Shown in pieces: positions 38,367-44,967 of a DNA stretch of 52,072 bases. The notes under the pieces were generated by a model, which did no database searches, had not been told where the DNA came from, and was given only the letters and a program-made list of their open reading frames with translations. Each line of letters starts with the position of its first letter. Positions within the stretch are counted from its first letter, which is position 1. Source of the stretch: Scatosoma sp045614565 (GTDB taxonomy: Bacteria > Bacillota > Clostridia > Christensenellales > Borkfalkiaceae). The stretch lies in NCBI GenBank assembly GCA_045614565.1, contig JAZLDG010000100.1, positions 1 to 52,072 of the forward strand, given 5' to 3'. The translations under genes and the position numbers were made by a program.

Positions 38367-39908
38367 ATGTATTTTATCAGTACGCGTGGCGGTGAAAGAG
38401 TAACGGGAGCGCAAGCGATCGTACAAGGACTTGCAAAAAACGGCGGTTTGTTCGTACCCGAAAGCTTCCCCGCGATTTCGCAAGAAGAAATGGAAGCGAT
38501 GGCGCAAATGAATTATCCCGATCGCGCGGCGTTCGTGTTGGGAAAATATCTCGCCGACGATCTCGGCGCGGAGTACTTGAAAGAAATTTGCGGCAAAGCG
38601 TACGCTACGTTCACGGGTGGAGATCCTGCTCCGCTCGTTAAAATCGACGAAAAATTGTTCATTTTGGAGTTGTTCCACGGTCCGACCTGCGCCTTTAAGG
38701 ATATGGCGTTGACCGTTTTGCCCTATCTTTTGAAAAAAAGCTGTGAAGTCACGGGGATCAACGACGAAATTTTGATCCTTGCGGCGACGAGCGGCGATAC
38801 GGGAAAAGCGGCTTTGGAAGGCTTCCGCGACGTTGCGGGCACGAAAGTCGCCGTGTTCTATCCCGACGAAGGCGTTGCGAAAATGCAACGCTTGCAAATG
38901 TGTATTCAAGACGGAAACAACGTGTTCGTTGCTGCGGTTAAGGGTAATTTTGACGATTGTCAACGCGCCGTCAAAAAAATGTTCGCGTCTAAGGAATTTA
39001 ACGAAAAGTTACAAACCAAGGGCGTGCGGTTATCGAGCGCGAATTCCATTAACTTCGGACGGCTTGCGCCGCAAATCGCCTATTATTTCTCGGCGTATCT
39101 CGATTTGTATACTTCGGGACAGGTACAAATGGGTGAAAAGGTGGACTTCGTCGTGCCGACGGGAAATTTCGGGGATATCTTGGCGGGCTGGTACGCAAAA
39201 CAAATGGGCTTGCCCGTGCGTAAGCTCGTTTGCGCTTCCAACCGTAACAAGGTTCTCGCCGATTTCTTTGCAAAAGGCGTGTACGACGTCAAACGCGCGT
39301 TCCACCGTACGATGTCGCCGTCGATGGATATTTTGGTTTCGTCTAACCTTGAAAGATTATTATTTGAAATCAGCGGCCGTAACGCCGAGCTTACCGCGGC
39401 GCGTATGCAAAGTCTTGCCGACAATAAAGAATATTCCATTACCGCGGAAGAACAAGCGGTATTGGACGAGCAGTTCTTCGCAGGTTTTGCAAGCGAAGAC
39501 GATATGATCGAAGCAATGTACGAAACTTTCGACGAGTTCGGGTATGCGATGGATACGCATACGGGCGTTGCGTTAGCGGTATACGAGAAGTATTTGGATA
39601 CCTTTGAAAAAGTGGACGACGAGCCGAAAAACGATACGCCGATCGTCGTGCTTTCTACGGCAAATCCCTACAAGTTCCCGCAGGACGTGTTATATTCGCT
39701 TTCGGGGAACGACGTTAAGGACAGTTTTAAGGGTATCAAACGCTTGCACCTTCTTACGGCAATGAAACCGCCCAAGTGCTTGCTCGATCTTCGTTACCGT
39801 CCGCTTCGGTTTAAGACGGTCGTGGAAAACGATTTGAACGAAATGGCTTCGGAGATTTTCAAGTTCGCCGACGGGGAAATCGTGCCTATTCCCGACGCGA
39901 AAAAATAA
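38367..39908 (+). CDS. thrC: Threonine synthase
   Basis: Converts O-phosphohomoserine to threonine with PLP. At 513 residues it belongs to the longer class. Motifs: YFISTRGGERVTGAQAI, the PLP lysine in FHGPTCAFKDMALTVLP, AATSGDTGKAALEGF, SSANSINFGRLAPQI and PTGNFGDILAGWYA. A TATAAT box (38280-38285) lies about 80 bases upstream. The leader before the start contains no recognised T-box. Ends in a terminator. Confidence 0.96.
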   Translation: MYFISTRGGERVTGAQAIVQGLAKNGGLFVPESFPAISQEEMEAMAQMNYPDRAAFVLGKYLADDLGAEYLKEICGKAYATFTGGDPAPLVKIDEKLFILELFHGPTCAFKDMALTVLPYLLKKSCEVTGINDEILILAATSGDTGKAALEGFRDVAGTKVAVFYPDEGVAKMQRLQMCIQDGNNVFVAAVKGNFDDCQRAVKKMFASKEFNEKLQTKGVRLSSANSINFGRLAPQIAYYFSAYLDLYTSGQVQMGEKVDFVVPTGNFGDILAGWYAKQMGLPVRKLVCASNRNKVLADFFAKGVYDVKRAFHRTMSPSMDILVSSNLERLLFEISGRNAELTAARMQSLADNKEYSITAEEQAVLDEQFFAGFASEDDMIEAMYETFDEFGYAMDTHTGVALAVYEKYLDTFEKVDDEPKNDTPIVVLSTANPYKFPQDVLYSLSGNDVKDSFKGIKRLHLLTAMKPPKCLLDLRYRPLRFKTVVENDLNEMASEIFKFADGEIVPIPDAKK

Positions 39909-39916
39909 GAGTATAT

Positions 39917-39963
39917 CCCCCCGCGTTGCGTTTCCCGTGAAACGGGCAAAGCGGGGGTTTTTG
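39917..39963 (+). terminator. Branched terminator of thrC
   Basis: CCCCCCGC and GCGGGGGT enclose a second small hairpin (GTTTC, CCGT, GAAAC), followed by a T run. Confidence 0.8.
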
Positions 39964-40013
39964 TTCATACGGTGAAAAATTCGGCTATTTACGGTGAAAG
40001 GTGGGTTTTGCGT

Positions 40014-40042
40014 TTGCCTTTTTGCTGCGAGTATGCTATAAT
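40014..40042 (+). promoter_or_regulatory. Promoter of the DUF5685 gene
   Basis: TTGCCT (40014-40019), 17 bases, TATAAT (40037-40042). Transcription would start at about 40049, so both 28-base repeats that follow lie in the 5' leader. Confidence 0.8.
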
Positions 40043-40051
40043 GTCGCCGTA

Positions 40052-40107
40052 ACCAATTCAATTTGTATTGAAGCGGTTAACTAATTCAATTTATATTGAA
40101 TTGGTTA
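40052..40107. repeat. Tandem pair of 28-bp palindromic units in a 5' leader
   Basis: Two direct units (40052-40079 and 40080-40107) agree at 24 of 28 positions. Each holds an inner inverted repeat (TTCAAT, 4 bases, ATTGAA), and the outer ends pair as well (AACCAATTCAAT with ATTGAATTGGTT). They could be twin operators just after the start point or an RNA fold ahead of the ribosome binding site. Confidence 0.7.
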
Positions 40108-40118
40108 AGGGGGAGTGT

Positions 40119-41003
40119 ATGTTTGGATATATCCGTACGGATACGCCGCATTTATATATCAAAGACGAAACGCTGTACAAAGCCGTGTATTGCGGGCTTT
40201 GTAAGGGAATCGGAGAAGCTTGCGGGCAAGCCGCAAGAATGGGGCTTTCTTACGATATTACCTTTTTATCCGTGATCCTGCATAATATTTTGGGTTTAGA
40301 CGTAAAAATAGAGAAATCCCATTGTTTGGCGCATTGTATTCGCGCAAGACTGATGGCGGAAACGGACGACTTGACTCGAAAGCTGGGCGCGTTGAATACC
40401 GCGCTCGTGTATTATAAATACACCGACGATATCGCCGACGGCGACAAGGGGCGGGGCAAACGGCTTTGGTTTAAGAGCGGTTTTAAGCGCGTAAAGCGGG
40501 ATTATCCCGAAATTGAAAAAATCGTGCGCGAGCATCTTGCCGAGCAGGAAAAAACTGAGAAAGCCAAAACGGACAGCCTTGACCGCGCCGCGGACGCGAC
40601 TGCGAATATGTTGGCGGCGTTTTCCGATTACGCGCTCGGCGAGAAAGCGACTGCCGCCACGCGGCAACTGTTTTACGCGGTCGGGAAATGGATTTATTTG
40701 ATCGACGCGTTGGACGATTACGACAAGGACAAGAAAAAGGGCGCGTATAACCCGTTCGTACTTGTTTATAACGAGCCTTGCCGAGCCGAGCTGTTGCAGG
40801 GCAAGAGCGGCGAAGAAGTGCAATTTGCTTTTCACGCGATATTTTTCGATATTCGCGAGAGCTTGTCGCAAATCACTTTCCATTTTAACAGGGATTTATC
40901 GGATAATATTTTGCTTCGCGGCTTGCCTGCGGTTACTAAAAAAGTGATGCAGGGCTGTACTTGTGGCAAAAAGCAGGATAGAATACCGCAAAACAACGGA
41001 TAA
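40119..41003 (+). CDS. DUF5685-family protein
   Basis: The 294-residue product starts MFGYIRTDTPHLY, then YCGLCKGIGEACG (about 25-37) and ends with CTCGKKQ. It has conserved Cys residues, no signal peptide, and a helical middle that resembles all-alpha folds. I recognise the DUF5685 pattern; its function is unknown, and the Cys clusters suggest metal binding. The ATG at 40119 follows AAGGGGGA. It pairs with the J-like Cys-rich gene 44 bases downstream. Confidence 0.8.
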   Translation: MFGYIRTDTPHLYIKDETLYKAVYCGLCKGIGEACGQAARMGLSYDITFLSVILHNILGLDVKIEKSHCLAHCIRARLMAETDDLTRKLGALNTALVYYKYTDDIADGDKGRGKRLWFKSGFKRVKRDYPEIEKIVREHLAEQEKTEKAKTDSLDRAADATANMLAAFSDYALGEKATAATRQLFYAVGKWIYLIDALDDYDKDKKKGAYNPFVLVYNEPCRAELLQGKSGEEVQFAFHAIFFDIRESLSQITFHFNRDLSDNILLRGLPAVTKKVMQGCTCGKKQDRIPQNNG

Positions 41004-41047
41004 TAAAAGAGAAAGCTTCGGCGAATGCCGAAAGGGAGTTTTTTGAA

Positions 41048-41668
41048 ATGATAAACGAATATTACGAGCTTTTGGGGTTGACGGAAAACGCGACGGACGA
41101 AGAAATTTCCGCGAAATACGAAGAATTGAAAGCCAAGTACAAGGAAGAAAGATGGCAGGACGGCGAAGCGGGAAACGAAGCGGCGAAGATGCTCACCAAG
41201 CTCGACGTGGCGTATGCGGAGATTAAGGCGGCTCGAAAAGAGCAAAGCCGTAACACCGACGGTCAGAGTGCGTTTGAAGAAATTTCGCAACTTTTGAAAG
41301 AGAATAATTTATCCCAAGCGCAAGAAAAGCTGGACGAGTTCAACGAAAGAAACGCGGAATGGCATTATTTGCAAGCGGTCGTTTTCTATAAAAAGAATTG
41401 GACGAACGACAGCAAAAAACAGCTCGAAATCGCGATGGAAATGGATCCCGAAAACGTGAAATACCGTAACGCATACGGGAAGATGAACGCGAAAAACGAG
41501 TATGAAAAACAAAGCGCACAGCAACAGCAAGGTCCGTACGTGAACGGTATGCCGATGGACGATCCCGAACAAATGGGCGGGAGCGCGTGCTCGGATTGTA
41601 TGTCGTGCTGTTATACTACGCTTTGCGTGAATTGTTTGTTTAATTGTTGCTGCGGTTGCGGTAGATAA
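41048..41668 (+). CDS. J-domain-like protein with TPR-like middle and Cys-rich tail
   Basis: Residues 1-65 have the J-domain shape (YYELLGLTENATDEEISAKY) but the HPD tripeptide is missing, so DnaK stimulation is doubtful. Residues 75-145 form TPR-like helices (WHYLQAVVFYKKNWTNDSKK). The last 30 residues are packed with Cys in a pattern CxxCxxCC, CxxC, CCCGCG, expected to bind metal or lipid. The gene sits between the DUF5685 and membrane protein genes, suggesting a joint process. Confidence 0.78.
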   Translation: MINEYYELLGLTENATDEEISAKYEELKAKYKEERWQDGEAGNEAAKMLTKLDVAYAEIKAARKEQSRNTDGQSAFEEISQLLKENNLSQAQEKLDEFNERNAEWHYLQAVVFYKKNWTNDSKKQLEIAMEMDPENVKYRNAYGKMNAKNEYEKQSAQQQQGPYVNGMPMDDPEQMGGSACSDCMSCCYTTLCVNCLFNCCCGCGR

Positions 41669-41682
41669 GGGGCAGGTATGCA

Positions 41683-42207
41683 ATGAAAAAGATTACGACG
41701 TCGGAAATTGCGCTTTCTGCGCTTGCCTGCGCGTTGGCGGTTATATTTTTAACGATCGGCGTTTACTCGGAAATTTTATTGTTCACGGGATATTTGCTCG
41801 GCTGTATCGTTTTGATGTTGCCGCTTGCCAAGCAAAGCTATATCGGCTACGCCTTGGCGTACGTTTCCACGTGTATTCTTTCGCTGATTTTCGCGTCCTT
41901 TCGGTTTTGGGATTTGCTGCCGTTCATAATGTTTTTCGGGCTACATCCGCTCGTCAACGAATTGCAACTCAAAACGAAAATTAACCGTTGGGTCGCGTGC
42001 TTCATTAAAGCCGTTTGGTTTGACGGTACGATGTTTTTTATTTGGAAAGTAACGTTTGCCGTTACGACTTCGATACCTTTTATCGATCAGTATATTTTAC
42101 CCATTATTCTTATCGTGGGTACGCCGCTTTTCGTCGGTTACGATTACGTTACTTATAAATGGCGTTTTTTGGTGAACGCGCTCGTTAAAAGGATAGGTAA
42201 AAAATAA
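41683..42207 (+). CDS. Conserved membrane protein, possible transporter S component, 174 aa
   Basis: Five to six membrane helices start at residue 6 (SEIALSALACALAVIFLTIG). The opening resembles small ECF-transporter substrate-binding proteins, but the match is loose. It follows the Cys-rich gene by 14 bases and precedes rlmD by 12 bases, so all four genes probably share a transcript. Confidence 0.65.
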   Translation: MKKITTSEIALSALACALAVIFLTIGVYSEILLFTGYLLGCIVLMLPLAKQSYIGYALAYVSTCILSLIFASFRFWDLLPFIMFFGLHPLVNELQLKTKINRWVACFIKAVWFDGTMFFIWKVTFAVTTSIPFIDQYILPIILIVGTPLFVGYDYVTYKWRFLVNALVKRIGKK

Positions 42208-42219
42208 GAGAGATTATTT

Positions 42220-43638
42220 ATGGTAAAAAACGATAGTATTTGTGCCGTCGTGGAAGCAATCGGCTCGGCAGGTGAAGGCATTATCAGGCACGAAGGGGTA
42301 ACTTTTTTCGTGCCTGCTTGTTTACCTAACGAAAAGGTACGCTTTAAGGTGCTCAAAATCAAGGGAAATATCGGCTACGGGAAGTTGGAAGAAGTTTTGA
42401 CGCCCGCGGAAGAACGCGTACGGGAAAAATGTCCCGTGTTTTCGCGCTGCGGCGGGTGTTCGTTGCAACATCTCGATTATACCGCCCAGCTTGCGCATAA
42501 GAGCCGTGTAGTCAAGGACTCGCTTCGCAAAATCGGCGGTTTGAAAGTCGAAGTTCCGACGGCAGTTAAAAGTGATTTTCCTTACGGATACCGTAATAAA
42601 TTACAAATGCCGATCGGGGTCGATAAAGACGGCAAAACGGTGATCGGGTTTTACGCCGAACGCTCGCACCGTATCGTGCCCGTTTCCGCTTGCGCGATTC
42701 ACCCCGAATGGGCGGAAAAGTTGATTGCGGTGTTGAAACGGTATACGCAGGAATGCGCCGTCAAAGGCTACGACGAAGAAAAAAAGACGGGTTCGCTTCG
42801 GCATATCGTCGCGCGGGAAATCGACGGGAAATTTATTTTCACGCTCGTATCTGCCAAACGCGAAGTGCCGAATATCGCGTATCTTGTGGGTTTGCTGTCC
42901 GAACAGTTCGGCGTGTTTACGCTGTACTTGAATTTCAACGACAGCGACACGAACGTTATTCTTGGAAAAGAGTTTCGGCTTGTACACGGTAGCGGGTTTT
43001 TCGATGCGGAAGAGCAGGGAATACGCTACGAAGCGGGTCCCGTTACCTTTTTGCAGGTCAACGACAACGTACGGTCGAAGCTATATAAAGACGCCTTGAA
43101 AACGGTGACGGGCGATGGCGACGAAGTCGTGATCGACGCGTACTCGGGCGGGGGCTTGCTGACGGCTATGATCGCGAAAAAAGCCAAACGCGTGTACGGG
43201 ATCGAGTTGGAAGCGGAAGCGTCGAAATGCGCGGACGCGCTCAAAGCGAAAAACGGTTTGGAAAATATGACGAATATTTGCGGTTACGTCGAAGAAAAAT
43301 TGCCATTGGTGCTGGAAAAGGAGCGGGACGAAAAATTGCGATTAATTCTCGATCCACCGCGGGCAGGTATTGCGCGAAGTGTTTTGTACGCACTCTTAAA
43401 AAGCGGTATCGAGCGTTTGACGATTATCAGCTGTAATCCCGCGACGCTCGCAAGGGATTTGGGGATTTTGACGGGGAGCTTGATTGAAAACGAAAAGGGC
43501 GAGCTTGTGAAAAATCCCGATTACACCGAAAACGGCACAGTTGGGTATTACGTCATCGAAAGTATTCAGCCGTACGATATGTTCCCCCAGACCAAACACG
43601 TGGAAACGCTTGTTTGTCTTGCATGCAAGACGAACTAA
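42220..43638 (+). CDS. rlmD: 23S rRNA (uracil-C5)-methyltransferase RlmD/RlmCD type
   Basis: The 472-residue product has a TRAM domain (about 1-60), a Cys cluster CPVFSRCGGCSLQHLDY for an iron-sulfur centre, and VIDAYSGGGLLTAMIAKKA as SAM motif I. The methyltransferase end carries DPPRAGI and SCNPATLARDL, the latter with the catalytic Cys. The C-terminus ends MFPQTKHVETLVCLACKTN. A second copy of this ending lies 150 bases downstream, which suggests that the present 3' end was altered by rearrangement. Confidence 0.92.
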   Translation: MVKNDSICAVVEAIGSAGEGIIRHEGVTFFVPACLPNEKVRFKVLKIKGNIGYGKLEEVLTPAEERVREKCPVFSRCGGCSLQHLDYTAQLAHKSRVVKDSLRKIGGLKVEVPTAVKSDFPYGYRNKLQMPIGVDKDGKTVIGFYAERSHRIVPVSACAIHPEWAEKLIAVLKRYTQECAVKGYDEEKKTGSLRHIVAREIDGKFIFTLVSAKREVPNIAYLVGLLSEQFGVFTLYLNFNDSDTNVILGKEFRLVHGSGFFDAEEQGIRYEAGPVTFLQVNDNVRSKLYKDALKTVTGDGDEVVIDAYSGGGLLTAMIAKKAKRVYGIELEAEASKCADALKAKNGLENMTNICGYVEEKLPLVLEKERDEKLRLILDPPRAGIARSVLYALLKSGIERLTIISCNPATLARDLGILTGSLIENEKGELVKNPDYTENGTVGYYVIESIQPYDMFPQTKHVETLVCLACKTN

Positions 43639-43782
43639 AACAAGCGTTTGCCAACGGAGACGCTTGCGTATACAGTGGCAAAACGATTTGTTTTAGTATA
43701 GTTGTGAAACAACGAAAACGCGAGTGTGCGTGTTTGCGTCCGCCGTCGGCGCAAGACGGACATACATACTCATAGAGTATAT

Positions 43783-43836
43783 ATGTTCCCCCAAACAAAG
43801 CACGTTGAAAGTTTAGTTTGTTTGATGAGAAAATAA
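43783..43836 (+). pseudogene. Detached duplicate of the rlmD 3' end
   Basis: In frame this reads MFPQTKHVESLVCLMRK and stop, against MFPQTKHVETLVCLACKTN in rlmD. The two DNA copies differ mostly at silent positions, as expected for coding sequences that diverged under selection. There is no start or methyltransferase body before it. It is probably the tail of a deleted second paralogue, or the original gene end displaced by an insertion. Confidence 0.7.
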
Positions 43837-43844
43837 TATAATAA

Positions 43845-43888
43845 AAAAGCGGTTGCTTGTTCCAAATGGGATAAAGCAACCGCTTTTA
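43845..43888. terminator. Bidirectional terminator
   Basis: AAAAGCGGTTGCTT and AAGCAACCGCTTTT form a 14-bp stem around a 15-base loop, between the rlmD remnant and the convergent purC. Confidence 0.88.
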
Positions 43889-43902
43889 GTTTGTGGTTTA
43901 GA

Positions 43903-44586
43903 TTATCTTTCGTTAATATATTTCGTGAGTTCTACGGGGTCAACGATTTTGCCGTCTTTATAAACGCGCATATTTCCCGAAGCGATTTCGTCGATCAAGA
44001 TAACTTCGTCGTTGTTGTAGCCGAATTCAAATTTGATATCCCAAAGGTCAAGCCCGATGGATTTCAAATCGTCCGCAACGATTTTCGTGATCTTCAAGGT
44101 TTGTTCTTTCATACTGTTGAACATTTCCATACTCATAACGCCGAGCGCAACAAGCCCTTCCGCCGTTACCAAGGGATCGCCTTTTTCGTCGTTTTTGAAC
44201 GTACATTCCACGTAACCGCCGTCTAAAACGGTACCGTCTTTGATATACTCGCCGTATCTGCGGATAAAGCTACCCGTAGCAACCAAACGGCAAATAACTT
44301 CCAAGCCGTGGCCGAATACTTTGCCGGGGAGCACTTCCATCGTCGAGTTTTCCACGTCCGCGGACACGTAATGCGTCTTGATACCCGCTTTTTTCAAAAG
44401 CTCAAAGTAGTAAACGGACGATTTAAGGTTAGCCTTGCCGATACCTTCAATGGTCAAACCAACGGTGTTTTCACCCGGATCGAATACGCCGTCTTTGCCC
44501 GTGCAATCGTCTTTGAATTTGAGCATAACGTTGCCGTTGTCTAATTGATAAACGTCTTTTGTTTTACCTGTGTAGATTTTCTTCAT
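43903..44586 (-). CDS. purC: Phosphoribosylaminoimidazole-succinocarboxamide synthase (SAICAR synthetase)
   Basis: Joins CAIR and aspartate in purine synthesis (EC 6.3.2.6). The 227-residue product has IYTGKTKDVYQ, FKDDCTGKDGVFDPGE, VICRLVATGSFIRRYG, DIKFEFGYN and LIDEIASGNMR. It stands alone; other pur genes are not in the window. A 19-base palindrome in its leader may regulate it. Confidence 0.96.
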   Translation of the reverse strand: MKKIYTGKTKDVYQLDNGNVMLKFKDDCTGKDGVFDPGENTVGLTIEGIGKANLKSSVYYFELLKKAGIKTHYVSADVENSTMEVLPGKVFGHGLEVICRLVATGSFIRRYGEYIKDGTVLDGGYVECTFKNDEKGDPLVTAEGLVALGVMSMEMFNSMKEQTLKITKIVADDLKSIGLDLWDIKFEFGYNNDEVILIDEIASGNMRVYKDGKIVDPVELTKYINER

Positions 44587-44616
44587 AAAAATATCCTTCT
44601 AATAATAGATTCACTC

Positions 44617-44635
44617 GAAAGTAACGCTTACTTTC
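44617..44635. promoter_or_regulatory. Palindrome in the purC leader
   Basis: GAAAGTAA, CGC, TTACTTTC is a perfect 8-bp-arm inverted repeat placed between the -10 box and the start codon. It differs from the known PurBox. Operator or RNA hairpin. Confidence 0.5.
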
Positions 44636-44646
44636 AAACCGAGATT

Positions 44647-44675
44647 ATTATAGCAAAAAAAACGGGATTTTGCAA
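44647..44675 (-). promoter_or_regulatory. Promoter of purC
   Basis: On the minus strand TTGCAA (44675-44670), 17 bases, TATAAT (44652-44647). The 150 bases between here and 44825 hold short AT-rich repeats and no gene. Confidence 0.8.
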
Positions 44676-44824
44676 GTGCTTGCAAGTACAAGTTTTCAAA
44701 AAATTCAAAAAAATTTATAAATTGCACCCACCCAAGTAAGAGTGAACGTATAAAAATAGGAAAAACTTACCGTTTTTGGGGATTTATCATAAAAAAGAGT
44801 GACAAAAAAAATGTGTTCATACGC

Positions 44825-44853
44825 TTGACAAGGGGGGTATTTTGTGCTACAAT
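44825..44853 (+). promoter_or_regulatory. Strong promoter of the ABC fusion operon
   Basis: TTGACA (44825-44830), 17 bases, TACAAT (44848-44853). This is the closest match to consensus in the region. Confidence 0.88.
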
Positions 44854-44857
44854 GAAC

Positions 44858-44967
44858 TTATCGTTATGATAACCCGCCCGTGCGGGTAAGGGGTAGCCTT
44901 TACATAGTGATGAGAGAAAATACCTTTTTGTACGCCGTCGGAGCGTGATGTCCGACCTTACGTAAAG
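44858..44967 (+). promoter_or_regulatory. Structured 5' leader of unknown class
   Basis: About 110 bases between the promoter and the ATG fold into successive hairpins. These are TTATC/GATAA (44858-44872), ACCCGC/GCGGGT (44872-44887), AAGGGGTA/TACCTTTT (44888-44928, with GU pairs) and GTCGGA/TCCGAC (44937-44956). The last lies just before the ATG, which has no clear Shine-Dalgarno site. I do not recognise a known riboswitch class. Confidence 0.5.

Noticed and set aside
44858..44967. Known riboswitch (Mn, TPP, SAM or c-di-AMP class)
   Set aside because: None of the conserved core sequences of these classes could be matched, so only an unclassified structured leader is reported.
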